NCBI GenBank assembly: GCA_965267185.1
Contig: OZ253937.1
Span: forward strand, 930,001 to 994,000
Reading direction: 5' to 3'
DNA length: 64,000 bases
From: G965267185 sp965267185
GTDB taxonomy: Bacteria > Pseudomonadota > Alphaproteobacteria > UBA6615
Shown: positions 25,280 to 34,015 of the stretch, in pieces
How the letters are laid out: the number at the start of each line of letters is the position of its first letter
How positions within the stretch are numbered: the stretch's first letter is position 1
Notes under the pieces: model-generated
The model's database searches: none
Told to the model about the DNA's origin: nothing
The model's input: only the letters and a program-made list of their open reading frames with translations
Program-made: the position numbers and the translations under genes

Positions 25280-26164
25280 TTAGTTTGGACTAACCGCCCC
25301 GCATCCGGGCACTTTAGGGTATTGCGCCAAGTAGTTGTCGATATCCTCGAGAGTGGGCGCGAGACCTCGAAGAGGCTTGGCCAGCGAGGCGACCAGGGAA
25401 ACATGACCGATGTCCTGGTAGATCCGTTGCTCCACCGAACCTCCGGCGTCTTTAACAGCTGCCGTCAAAGCGGTTGTGTTGCGCGGGCGCACCGTGGTGT
25501 CCGTCGCGCCCGCGATCAGCAACAGCGGCGGCGCCGCGCCGTCAACATGATGTATCGGCTGGGTTTCGGGCGGCGCCGGGTCGCCGAATATCGCCTTGAG
25601 CGTGGCACTCGACAAGGGCAGGAAATCGTACGGGCCCGCCAGTCCGGCGGTGGCGCTGATAACATCGCAGGCCTTTAGCCCCTCCGCCGCAAACCAACGC
25701 GGATCGATGGAGAGCATGACCGCGATATAGGCGCCGGCGGAATGGCCCGCGAGATAAAGGACCCCAGGCTCCAAGTTTGTTATCGCGCTTGCTTTCTGTC
25801 TAATCCAAGCGAGCGCGGCGGCGGCGTCTTCGAGAAACGCCGGATAACGGATTTCCGGATAAAGACGGTAATCGGGAATGGCAACGATATATCCCCGCGA
25901 AGCGAAGGCCTCGCCGACGAAACGGTAATCGTCCCGCTCACCGGACTCCCAACCGCCGCCATAGAAGAAAACGATTAGCGGCGCGCCGTCATTGGCGCCA
26001 TCCGGCACATATAGATCGAGCTTGTGGCGCGGTCCGTCGTCATAGCCGAGGCCGGAGATAACCCGGTAGCCGTCGGACGGCACCAAGGCATTGACCACAT
26101 CTGCGCCCGAGCAGCCGGACAGCACAGCCATCAAGGTCAGCAACGGGAGAAGGCGGCGGCGCAT
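25280..26164 (-). CDS. Alpha/beta hydrolase lipoprotein (carboxylesterase-like)
   Basis: A 294-residue secreted esterase. The signal peptide ends in lipobox VLSGC (Cys near residue 18), so it is probably a lipoprotein. The oxyanion segment FFYGGGWESG, the nucleophile elbow AGHSAGAY and the C-terminal IGHVSL with the catalytic His are all present, as in the BD-FAE/carboxylesterase group. It likely hydrolyses small esters in the periplasm. ATG 26164 gives a proper signal peptide (MRRRLLPLLTL); an in-frame TTG lies 15 bases upstream. Confidence 0.88.
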   Translation of the reverse strand: MRRRLLPLLTLMAVLSGCSGADVVNALVPSDGYRVISGLGYDDGPRHKLDLYVPDGANDGAPLIVFFYGGGWESGERDDYRFVGEAFASRGYIVAIPDYRLYPEIRYPAFLEDAAAALAWIRQKASAITNLEPGVLYLAGHSAGAYIAVMLSIDPRWFAAEGLKACDVISATAGLAGPYDFLPLSSATLKAIFGDPAPPETQPIHHVDGAAPPLLLIAGATDTTVRPRNTTALTAAVKDAGGSVEQRIYQDIGHVSLVASLAKPLRGLAPTLEDIDNYLAQYPKVPGCGAVSPN

Positions 26165-26324
26165 CGTGCGAAAACTCAAAATCGGATATCGATGCTTATA
26201 CGCGATTTACCGACCGTTGGATGTGCGGGTACGTGGAATGCCTAACTGGGCACGGTCTTTCCCCGGTAGTCGAGCGATAGGGATATTTCGTCCAAGGCCA
26301 CGCTGAGCCTGAAACGTTCAGGTC

Positions 26325-27152
26325 CTAGTCGAAAAACGCGAAGGTGCGGGTTTCGATGCTCTGGCGCGGCGCAGCGTCGGCAGGGGCGTCGGGATTGGCG
26401 AAGGCCGAGTGGCCCGACGGGCCGCCATGATTTGCCTCGTCGGACTCATAGGTCTTTATCAGTAACGCCTCGTCGCGGCTCAGATCCGGGAAATAGTACC
26501 AGCGATTATCGTCGCTATAGGTCATGCATTGGGTATGGCCGACCCGATCCTTGGTCCGCCGTTCGGCGGTAATGAGCTGCTCGGGCGCGATGGTTTGCGC
26601 ATCGCAAAGGGCCAGCGGGGTGGTTTGGATCGGTCCGGCGATGGAGCGCCACACCTGGACGACGGCAAAGCGCCGTTGCAGCAAGTCGTCCGCTTCGTCC
26701 GGCAGGAAGTCGCGTACCCGTTGGGGGCCTGATTCATGGGTATAGTCGTTATGGACGAATAGCACCGGCTCGCGCACACCCTTTTCGCCGCGCACTTCTT
26801 CATTTTCCACCCGCACCGTATGGTCGAAGACGACCACACGCTTGGCGCCCGTGGCCTTCTTGATCAAGGCTTCGACCTCGGGGTTATAAACTCGTTCCAC
26901 TTCGTCCATGTCGAAGAAGTCTTTGACCTTGGTATCGTGACCCCATAACTCGAACCCTTCGCGCTCGAGCGATAGGCTATCCCGGACCGCGCGGCCGTCG
27001 CGCACGGCCAACAGGTGTTGCCGGTACTCGCCACCGCGCTCCAAACCTTTCTCGGTCACGCGGTTGATCGGGGTCGTGCCATCGTCGACGTAAAAATTGA
27101 GCGCCGCCGTAACGGTTCCCGTGTCCTGTGCGTGTTCGGCCTGGTGGTCCAT
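26325..27152 (-). CDS. CmcJ/NvfI family oxidoreductase
   Basis: A 275-residue protein of the CmcJ/NvfI (AsaB, GA4-desaturase-like) family of Fe(II)/2-oxoglutarate-type oxygenases. Typical blocks are VVVFDHTVR, the HxD-like VHNDYTHESGP, QVWRSIAGPIQTTPLALCD and the C-terminal GPSGHSAFANPDAP with RQSIETR. Family members modify cephamycins and fungal terpenoids, and bacterial catabolic copies also exist. AAGGAAGAAG precedes the ATG. It lies 78 bases downstream of the ring-opening amidohydrolase on the same strand, suggesting joint action on a ring compound. Confidence 0.87.
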   Translation of the reverse strand: MDHQAEHAQDTGTVTAALNFYVDDGTTPINRVTEKGLERGGEYRQHLLAVRDGRAVRDSLSLEREGFELWGHDTKVKDFFDMDEVERVYNPEVEALIKKATGAKRVVVFDHTVRVENEEVRGEKGVREPVLFVHNDYTHESGPQRVRDFLPDEADDLLQRRFAVVQVWRSIAGPIQTTPLALCDAQTIAPEQLITAERRTKDRVGHTQCMTYSDDNRWYYFPDLSRDEALLIKTYESDEANHGGPSGHSAFANPDAPADAAPRQSIETRTFAFFD

Positions 27153-27230
27153 GGGCTTCTTCCTTGCCGTTTTGGAATAATTGAACGGTTAGAGTACCAA
27201 ACCTATGCCTAACCCGCCAATGATCAAGGG

Positions 27231-28322
27231 TTAGCCCTGGTCAACGATGGCGATGACGGGGCCCCCGCCGTGGGGGCCTTGATGCATGGCGTCGACTGAG
27301 ACGAACACAGCAGCATCGCCGATTGCCGTCGCCGCGACTCCGCCGACCGCAGCTTTGGCGTGGCGATGGTGATGGACATCGGAATCGTCGAGCATGATCT
27401 GCCGCCGGCCGCGCAGTTGTCCGCGATGATCGGCCTCGCACTTGATGAACACGTTCACCAGACGGCCGCCCAAATCTTCCGAGCGGGCGCGCTCGGGCAA
27501 CTCCAGTCCCGCGTTGCGGATACCGTCGTAGATGCCGTCGATATCGAGCGCATCCTTCATCACGCTGTGACCGATCGTATAGCGGCCGCCGGCGCCGGCG
27601 CGATTCCCGAGTAGAACGATCTGCGCTTGGGTAAGCTCGACGCCCGACGAACAAGACGACACGGCGGAGTAAAGATCGAGGTCTTTACAGATCTGCTCAG
27701 CCGTCGGCATCGCAATTTCGCCGAGCGCGACGCCGATGCCGAGCGCCGTGGTGCCGTTCGACACCCCCATGGAATCGTGAACCTCGCAAGCCACGGTTTG
27801 GCCGCGGCGAGCCGCGTCGGCCACACTGTCGATGGTCAGCAGGGGGGTCTTGGTCTGAACGTAGTGCACGTCCGCGGGATCATCGATACCGGCGTCGGCC
27901 ATCGCGGCACGCACGCCGTCGGCGACTTTTTCGACCATCGCCACCCGGCCGATATCTTCGGGCAAAAGTTCGGCACTCATCGCGGTGCCGATGACCAGCC
28001 GCGCCTCATCCGCCGGGCCAGTCTGATCGTTTTGCGCAAAAACCGTCGCATGGGGGGTAATCACCCCGTCGCAGCCGCCCGACCAGACCATGGGTATCTG
28101 TGCCAGCTCTTCGGTGCTGCGGCTGCCCCGTTCGGCCAATGCCGCGCGAAACGCCTCATCGGCGAGGATACGTGTGAAATCGTTGACCCCGCCGTTGCCC
28201 TCCGTTTTGCCGATCACGGCCACGACTTCATCGGCGGTAAATTGACCGGCGTCGATGCACGCGACCAGACCGGATGCGTCGTTGACGCTTTTGAGTTCGA
28301 CTTTGGCCACTTCGATTGCCAT
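27231..28322 (-). CDS. Ring-opening amidohydrolase (cyanuric acid amidohydrolase/barbiturase family)
   Basis: A 363-residue enzyme matching the AtzD/barbiturase family in length and at all landmarks: VIGKTEGNGGVNDFTR, SGGCDGVITPHATVFAQ, SSCSSGVELTQ, ADHRGQLRGRRQIMLDDSD and the C-terminal HQGPHGGGPV. The family opens cyanuric acid or barbituric acid by hydrolysing a ring amide, using three Ser-Lys pairs that come from three repeated domains. CAGGAGAG precedes the ATG. Which ring is used cannot be decided; no s-triazine dechlorinase or uracil oxidase is nearby. The CmcJ-like gene follows downstream. Confidence 0.93.
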   Translation of the reverse strand: MAIEVAKVELKSVNDASGLVACIDAGQFTADEVVAVIGKTEGNGGVNDFTRILADEAFRAALAERGSRSTEELAQIPMVWSGGCDGVITPHATVFAQNDQTGPADEARLVIGTAMSAELLPEDIGRVAMVEKVADGVRAAMADAGIDDPADVHYVQTKTPLLTIDSVADAARRGQTVACEVHDSMGVSNGTTALGIGVALGEIAMPTAEQICKDLDLYSAVSSCSSGVELTQAQIVLLGNRAGAGGRYTIGHSVMKDALDIDGIYDGIRNAGLELPERARSEDLGGRLVNVFIKCEADHRGQLRGRRQIMLDDSDVHHHRHAKAAVGGVAATAIGDAAVFVSVDAMHQGPHGGGPVIAIVDQG

Positions 28323-28503
28323 CTACTTACTCTCCTGAAGAAGCGGCCAGGGCCGCGTTATGGTTGTTGTGCCGATATTACGTCGCAGGCAGCGGTGACG
28401 TCCAATTGTTGAACGGCAAGGGTTCGCATATGCTAAAAACCAAGGATGAAGCCCGGTCCGGTGGGACCGAAGCGGCGCCGATAAGAAATTTTGGAGGGCG
28501 GCC

Positions 28504-29538
28504 ATGACAGTCGAAATGATGACCGAAACGCTGAGCGGACCCGGTGCCTGGACAGGGCCGGAACTACAGAACGACGAGAGCTGGATTATGCCCCTCGAGG
28601 GCGCCGACATCGACGAGATCGATGCGGCGCTGGCGGCGGTGAAGCAGGCTGGCGTATCGATCCCCTACGCCGCCGATGCATTTCCCCTTCCGAACTTCAC
28701 GGAAAAAATCGACGAAGTCGTCGACCGTCTGTCTCACGGGCGGGGTTTGTGCCTCGTGCGCGGCTTGCCGCGTGAGCGCTACAGCGCGGCGGACTGCGAA
28801 CTTATTTACTGGGGTATCGGGACCCATATCGGGCGGCCGGTCTCGCAAAACGCCCGCGGCCACCTTCTGGGCCATGTGCGCGACGAAGGGCGTGTTTTGA
28901 GCGATATGGGCGCGCGCCCGTATCAGACCGCTTCGAAGATGGATTTCCATTGCGACCTGCTGCCGGTCGATGTGCTCGGCCTGTTCTGCGTGAACGCGGC
29001 GAAGTCAGGCGGCGAAAGCTACGTTGTCAGCGCCCAGAGCGTGCATAACGTGATCCGCGAGGAACGGCCGGATTATCTGGAAGCGTTGTATCAACCCTTC
29101 AATATCGACTGGCATGGCGAAGAGCCGGAAGGGTCGAAGCCCTGGTACACCATGCCCATGTTCAGCGTGCGCGACGGCAAGGTAACGTCGCGGATTACCA
29201 GCCGCCGGTTCGTCCATTCGGTGACCCGCCACGACGAGGGTTTGGCCGCCAGTGAGGTGCAGCTCGAAGCGATCGATTTTGCGCAGGAAGTCGCCCGGCG
29301 GCCGGAACTGCGCTTGTCCATGACGATGGAGCCGGGCGACATGCAATTCCTCTCCAACCATACGACGCTGCATGGGCGGTCTGCGTTCGAAGATTTTGAC
29401 GAGCCAGAGCGTAAGCGCCATTTGCTGCGTATGTGGATCGCGCTCGACGACGCGAAGCGGCGGCCCTTGGCCTCGTTGTTGGACGAGCGTTATAGCTGGG
29501 TCGAGAAGGGCGGTATTCCGCAGAAACAAGCCGCCTAA
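28504..29538 (+). CDS. TauD/TfdA-family Fe(II)/2-oxoglutarate dioxygenase
   Basis: A 344-residue oxygenase. The iron motif HxD is His149-Asp151 in MDFHCDLLPVD; the distal block FLSNHTTLHGRSAF supplies the third His, and KRHLLRMWIAL has the Arg for 2-oxoglutarate. GLCLVRGLP near residue 81 is typical of the family. It hydroxylates small acids or amines such as taurine, gamma-butyrobetaine or phenoxyacetates; the substrate is unknown. TTGGAGGG precedes the ATG. It is divergent from the ring-opening amidohydrolase and is followed 46 bases later by the PLP synthase. Confidence 0.92.
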   Translation: MTVEMMTETLSGPGAWTGPELQNDESWIMPLEGADIDEIDAALAAVKQAGVSIPYAADAFPLPNFTEKIDEVVDRLSHGRGLCLVRGLPRERYSAADCELIYWGIGTHIGRPVSQNARGHLLGHVRDEGRVLSDMGARPYQTASKMDFHCDLLPVDVLGLFCVNAAKSGGESYVVSAQSVHNVIREERPDYLEALYQPFNIDWHGEEPEGSKPWYTMPMFSVRDGKVTSRITSRRFVHSVTRHDEGLAASEVQLEAIDFAQEVARRPELRLSMTMEPGDMQFLSNHTTLHGRSAFEDFDEPERKRHLLRMWIALDDAKRRPLASLLDERYSWVEKGGIPQKQAA

Positions 29539-29584
29539 GCCAGCCCGGCTGTGATCAAACCCCACCTAGCGAACGGGTAAGCCC

Positions 29585-30979
29585 ATGGAAGTTTTTGACA
29601 ACATTATCGATGCGGTCGGGCGGACCCCGCTCGTACGCCTCAACAAGGTGGTGCCGGACGGTGCGGCCACCATCCTGGCGAAATGCGAGTACATGAACCC
29701 GACCGGTTCGATTAAGGACCGCATGGCGTCCTACATCATCGAACAGGCGGAAAAGGAAGGTTTGCTCACACCGGGCGGTACGATTGTCGAGAACACGTCA
29801 GGCAATACCGGCCAGAGCCTGGCGATGGTAGCGGCGGTTAAGGGTTATCGCTGCGTCTTTACGCTGCCCGACAAGATGAGCCAGGAAAAGATCGACATGA
29901 TGAAGGCCTATGGCGCGGAGGTGGTGATTACACCGACCGACGTACCCGGCGATTCACCCGATCATTACGTCAACACGGCGAAGCGGATCGCCGAGGAAAC
30001 GCCTGGTGCCTTCTACGTCAACCAGTACCACACGCAATGGAATATCGAGGCGCATTATCATTTCACGGGCCGGGAAATTTACGAGCAAACCGACGGCGGT
30101 AAGTTCGACGTGTTCATGGGCGGCACGGGGACTGGGGGTACCGTGTCCGGGGTGGGCCGGTGGTTCAAGGAGCACGCGCCCGGCGTGAAAATCATCGGTG
30201 TCGATCCGTTGGGCTCGGTCCACTACCACCTGTTCCATACCGGCAGCTTGCCGACGGCTTATGTCTACGGAGTCGAGGGTATCGGCGAGGATATCAAGTG
30301 CGACGCCATGGATTTCTCCGTGGTCGACGACATGCGTCAGGTTAATGACAAGCAATCCTTCGACATGGCCCGCCGCCTGGTGCGCGAGGAGGGCTTGTTT
30401 GTCGGCGGCTCATCGGGCTCGATCGTCCACGCCGCCGTCGAGGTTGCCAAAGAAATTGGCGCCGGCAAGACCATCGTTGTGACCTTGTGCGATTCCGGCA
30501 CCCGCTACATTACCAAGTTCCTCTCTGACGATTGGATGCGCGATCACGGCTTTCTCGAGGGCGGTCCCGAACTGGGTCTGGTCGAGGAGTTGCTTACCGA
30601 GCGCAACATGTCACCGGTCACGGCGGGCGCCGACACGCCGGTTTTGGAAATCATCCAACTCATGCGCAATCACGGCGTGTCGCAAATACCGGTGATCGAA
30701 AGCAGCAAGATCACGTCAATGGTGCACGAATCCGATATTATCAGCGGCCTGCGCGACGGCAGCATTAACCCGCAATCGCATGCCCGCGAGGTGGCCAACC
30801 CGATCGGCGGGCTGATCTACCCCAAGGCGCGGATCGAAGAACTGTTCCACCTGTTCGATTCCGACCATGTTGCGGTCGTCGTCGATGGCGGCAAGGTGGT
30901 CGGCGTGGTGTCGCAGATCGACCTGATCGAACATCTAGCCAAAAACCCAGGCCCGGAACCCTACGCCGTCGCTTCTTAA
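29585..30979 (+). CDS. Cystathionine beta-synthase / cysteine synthase with CBS domains
   Basis: A 464-residue PLP enzyme of fold type II. The PLP Lys is Lys44 in NPTGSIKDRMASYI; NTSGNTGQSL binds the substrate carboxylate and GGTGTGGTVSGVGR the PLP phosphate. A pair of CBS domains fills residues about 340-460. It catalyses beta-replacement of serine (or O-acetylserine) with homocysteine or sulfide. The CBS pair points to cystathionine beta-synthase, usually regulated by adenosyl ligands. No cystathionine gamma-lyase is adjacent; the upstream dioxygenase on the same strand may be linked to sulfur or amino-acid use. Confidence 0.92.
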   Translation: MEVFDNIIDAVGRTPLVRLNKVVPDGAATILAKCEYMNPTGSIKDRMASYIIEQAEKEGLLTPGGTIVENTSGNTGQSLAMVAAVKGYRCVFTLPDKMSQEKIDMMKAYGAEVVITPTDVPGDSPDHYVNTAKRIAEETPGAFYVNQYHTQWNIEAHYHFTGREIYEQTDGGKFDVFMGGTGTGGTVSGVGRWFKEHAPGVKIIGVDPLGSVHYHLFHTGSLPTAYVYGVEGIGEDIKCDAMDFSVVDDMRQVNDKQSFDMARRLVREEGLFVGGSSGSIVHAAVEVAKEIGAGKTIVVTLCDSGTRYITKFLSDDWMRDHGFLEGGPELGLVEELLTERNMSPVTAGADTPVLEIIQLMRNHGVSQIPVIESSKITSMVHESDIISGLRDGSINPQSHAREVANPIGGLIYPKARIEELFHLFDSDHVAVVVDGGKVVGVVSQIDLIEHLAKNPGPEPYAVAS

Positions 30980-31283
30980 GCATTCTGCACGGCTCCTAGG
31001 GGCGGGTAACGTCGACGTGATGTCGCATGGCGCTGGACAAGTGAAGCCTCACTCGAATTTCGGCCGTTAACCATATGATTCTAAATTAGTCTTTAGCCTC
31101 AACACATTGCGTTGCACGGCGGAATTGAATGGCACAAGCCATGTTCATGCAGGCCGTTCAATGGTGCCCATCAAGTAATTGATTTGCATTAGTTAGTTCA
31201 GTGGAACCACTCGGCACGCCGTTACACACTGGTGGCAACAAGAATGCAAAAGCATTCGATTTACGGCTACCAGGGGTATCGTT
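30980..31283. other. AT-richer intergenic region upstream of PEP-CTERM gene
   Basis: About 300 bases without a gene. It is markedly richer in A and T than its surroundings, as is the gap before the first PEP-CTERM gene, and ends in a sigma-54-like site. No terminator after the PLP synthase is evident. Confidence 0.6.
31233..31248 (+). promoter_or_regulatory. Candidate sigma-54 promoter
   Basis: TGGCAACAAGAATGCA keeps the GG and GC dinucleotides exactly ten bases apart, as in the -24/-12 consensus TGGCAC-N5-TTGCA, with two mismatches in the core. It lies about 35 bases before the GTG start of the PEP-CTERM gene, which would give a short leader. RpoN control of PEP-CTERM genes is established in some bacteria; here it is inference. 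Confidence 0.35.
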
Positions 31284-32390
31284 GTGAGGAGAGGAAATTC
31301 AAAAATAATCAAGGCGCTGCCGTTTGCGGCGGTTCTCGCCACTGCAGCGGCGATGCCGAGCGCTGCCAACGCAACGTTGATCGGCGACTCCGTAAGGTTT
31401 CAAAGGATCTTCCAGGTTTTCCCCATCCAGGATCAGACGACCGTTGTCGGCCCAGGCGTCGAGTTCAACGACTTCGGCCGTATATTTTTTGACCTAGACG
31501 CGTCCTCCATATCATTTAGCGTGATCGCGCCTGGGCTCAGCTATTCACCCAACCCCTCCACGTCCATAATTTTCAGCGGGTTGGAATGGCAGGATAATCC
31601 CAACGGGCGGATTACGGGAATTTCCAACTTCTCGAGTAGCGGTGTCGCCGGATTTACCGAGAACAAGATTAGTTTCACGGATGATTCCATCACCATCGAT
31701 GCCACCGGCTTCGCCTGGGGCGGCGGCGCAAGCGGCGGCTTCACCATCGAAACCGACCATGGCAATGGCGGCGGTGGCGGCGATCCGGAGCCGGAGTTCG
31801 AACTTGACGCGGTAAACGTTCTCGCCGGTGATCCCGACGCCGTGCAGCGGCGCGATCTCGGCGCCGTTCACAAGCTTTCGGCGCAATCCGTCGGCGCAGC
31901 GGCACCGGCCTCCGAGACGAGTACGGCGCAGCGGCGGTTTACATTCTCCGTCGACGGCGAAACCGAACCCGTTGAAGTTTTCATATTTGCGCTGCTCGAC
32001 GGGTTTCTGGTCGGCGATAATTTGGGCGAGGCCAGTGTGCAGGCAAGCCTGTCCCTGACCGATACTGGCGGCAATGCTTTGGGCGGCGACAACGCTAATA
32101 TCGCCGCCGAATCTGAGTTGGGACAGTTGGTCGAAGTGGATGTCGCCGAATTTCTCAGTTTCAGCGCATTTCTGACGCCGGGAGTCGATTACATTCTGGA
32201 AAGCTCATTGACCGTGAACGCGCGCGGCAATGGCGGTGCCGGACGGGCTCTGTTCGACAATAGTTTCGAGTACGCGCTCAGCGGCGAAGACGTGAACCCA
32301 TTCGCCATCCCGGAACCCAGTACTCTGATTATATTCGGCATCGGCCTCGCCGGATTAGCCGTGGGGCGCCGGCGGCGGAGACTTGTGTAG
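31284..32390 (+). CDS. PEP-CTERM sorting-domain protein, larger
   Basis: A 368-residue secreted protein. The signal peptide (LPFAAVLATAAAMPSAANA) is followed by a beta-rich, Gly/Ser/Phe-rich mature region and by a low-complexity GGGGGDPEPEFELD linker near residue 165. The C-terminus is the PEP-CTERM signal: AIPEPSTLIIFGIGLAGLAVGRRRRR. It would be processed by an exosortase. The start is GTG at 31284 with a weak GGGG upstream. The GC-rich hairpin at 32417-32436 follows the stop. Confidence 0.87.
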   Translation: MRRGNSKIIKALPFAAVLATAAAMPSAANATLIGDSVRFQRIFQVFPIQDQTTVVGPGVEFNDFGRIFFDLDASSISFSVIAPGLSYSPNPSTSIIFSGLEWQDNPNGRITGISNFSSSGVAGFTENKISFTDDSITIDATGFAWGGGASGGFTIETDHGNGGGGGDPEPEFELDAVNVLAGDPDAVQRRDLGAVHKLSAQSVGAAAPASETSTAQRRFTFSVDGETEPVEVFIFALLDGFLVGDNLGEASVQASLSLTDTGGNALGGDNANIAAESELGQLVEVDVAEFLSFSAFLTPGVDYILESSLTVNARGNGGAGRALFDNSFEYALSGEDVNPFAIPEPSTLIIFGIGLAGLAVGRRRRRLV

Positions 32391-32416
32391 CAAGCCTCTC
32401 GATCCCTCTTTTATAG

Positions 32417-32436
32417 CGGCGGCCTTTGGGCCGCCG
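32417..32436. terminator. GC-rich hairpin after PEP-CTERM gene
   Basis: Eight-base-pair stem CGGCGGCC/GGCCGCCG with a TTTG loop, 27 bases after the stop codon. It has no clear T tract, so intrinsic termination is possible but not certain. Confidence 0.45.
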
Positions 32437-32612
32437 TTACCTGTTTAGAGAAGCGCTGCGATGTCGGCGTTCTCAAATATATTCCTATAGGCATTGAAGA
32501 TAGGAAATATCAGGAATTACTATTCCTGCGCTCTAGCTCGAATTGGCTAGACTCCGGCCAAATCCGCAGCGGTGGGCGAAGCCGCGACATCTTATCTCGG
32601 GGAGTGAACACC

Positions 32613-33848
32613 ATGGCAGCGCCGAAAGTTATCGTACAGCTCTATCCAATGATGCCGTCGGACGGTGAAGAGGACCGCAGAGCTAAACGCCCGCTTGGCG
32701 CCGATTCCGACCTCTACAACAAAGTCATTCACGAATGGACCGACATCATCAAGGAAGCCGACGCCATGGGGGTGTGGGGGTGTTCGACCATCGAGCATCA
32801 CCTGCACTCGGAAGGCTACGAGGTTGGCCCCAACCCCGGTGTGCTCAACGCTTATTGGGCTAACCACCTCACCAATATGCGCGTCGGCGCGCTGGGCTAT
32901 GTGATCGGTACAAACGATCCGATCCGCGTCGCCGAGGAAACCGCGATTATCGACCACCTGACCAACGGCAAGTACTTCGTCGGCTTCGCCCGTGGCTACC
33001 AGGCGCGCTGGACCAATATTCTCGGCCAGTATTCGGGCGCCATGGCGACGTCGTCCGACGGCGGCGATATCGACCAGCTCAACCGCGAGATTTTCGAAGA
33101 GCGCGTTGAGATGGTGCTCGATTGCTGGACCAATGAGTTGAACCGTCTTGAAGGCAAGCACTACCAGGCACCGTACCCCCTCGATACCGGCGTGGTGGGC
33201 TATCCCGGCACCAAGCTTGCCAGCGAAGCAGGAGCGCCGGGCGAGGTGGGTGACAACGACAACATCCAGGCGGTCTGCGTGGTGCCGAAGCCGTACCAGA
33301 AGCCCCATCCGCCGGTGTTTATCGGTGTCCACAAAAGCCCGGCGACCATCGAGTTTTGCGCCAAGCACGGCTTCCACCCGTGTTACTTCAACCCGACCGA
33401 TGCGGTCATCGATTTGTCGAAGATGTATGTCGAGGAGGCGGCCAAGCACGGTCACAACTTCCGCCTGGGCGAACGTCAGAACATCGTACGGCAGACCCGT
33501 ATCGCCAAGAACGCTGAAGAGTTCGAGCGCCGGGTGAAGAAATACGACGTTGATATTTTCAAGAACTTCTACTCGATGTTCGCCAACCACAACGTCGATC
33601 CCGCAGAAGGCGATGATGACGCAGCGTTCAACGCGATGAAAAACACCAGCTTCCTGACCGGCGGCACGATCGACGATTGCATCCGCTATTGGCGTGGCAT
33701 CTTCGATCAAGCGCCGTTCGAGTACATCACGCTGATCTGGCATTTCGCCCAGCAGCCCAAGGACGAAGTGCTCGAAGAAATGCGGCTGTTCATGGAGAAG
33801 GTGGTGCCCGAACTCGACGTCCCCGACTACGCCATCGCCGCGGAGTAG
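32613..33848 (+). CDS. Luciferase-like (LLM) flavin-dependent monooxygenase, second copy
   Basis: A 411-residue TIM-barrel flavin monooxygenase. Landmarks are TIEHHLHSEGYEVGPNPG (His-His pair), the RVAEETAIIDHLTNGKYFVGFARG block, PHPPVFIGVHKSPATIEF and the C-terminal GTIDDCIRYWRGIFDQAPFEYITL. It differs clearly from the copy at 13313, so the two probably have different substrates. ATG 32613 is chosen over GTG 32604 because GGGGAG lies 8 bases upstream of it. The HMGL-type enzyme and a cupin follow, separated by palindromic repeats; they may form one pathway. Confidence 0.92.
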   Translation: MAAPKVIVQLYPMMPSDGEEDRRAKRPLGADSDLYNKVIHEWTDIIKEADAMGVWGCSTIEHHLHSEGYEVGPNPGVLNAYWANHLTNMRVGALGYVIGTNDPIRVAEETAIIDHLTNGKYFVGFARGYQARWTNILGQYSGAMATSSDGGDIDQLNREIFEERVEMVLDCWTNELNRLEGKHYQAPYPLDTGVVGYPGTKLASEAGAPGEVGDNDNIQAVCVVPKPYQKPHPPVFIGVHKSPATIEFCAKHGFHPCYFNPTDAVIDLSKMYVEEAAKHGHNFRLGERQNIVRQTRIAKNAEEFERRVKKYDVDIFKNFYSMFANHNVDPAEGDDDAAFNAMKNTSFLTGGTIDDCIRYWRGIFDQAPFEYITLIWHFAQQPKDEVLEEMRLFMEKVVPELDVPDYAIAAE

Positions 33849-33890
33849 GGGACACCTCGGTTCGACGCAGAATTTACAGCTTTAAAGCGT

Positions 33891-33929
33891 TCACCCTTCG
33901 AGATGGGCCTTCGGCCCTCCTCAGGGTGA
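33891..33929. repeat. Palindromic repeat element, copy 1
   Basis: Nested inverted repeat: outer arms TCACCCT/AGGGTGA and an inner GGGCC-TTC-GGCCC hairpin, joined by TCGAGAT and TCCTC. It resembles the palindromic intergenic elements widely scattered in alphaproteobacterial genomes. Confidence 0.75.
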
Positions 33930-33954
33930 GGTCATATTAGTTTATCGCACAACG

Positions 33955-33999
33955 CCCTCATACTGAGGAGGCGCATGGCGCCATCTCGAAGTATGAGGG
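33955..33999. repeat. Palindromic repeat element, copy 2, inverted
   Basis: Ten-base outer arms CCCTCATACT/AGTATGAGGG around GGCGC-ATG-GCGCC. Its reverse complement shares the TCGAGATGG and CCTCCTCA flanks with copy 1, so it is the same element in the opposite orientation. It ends 16 bases before the next start codon. Confidence 0.75.
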
Positions 34000-34015
34000 T
34001 GCAGGGGAGGACGCA

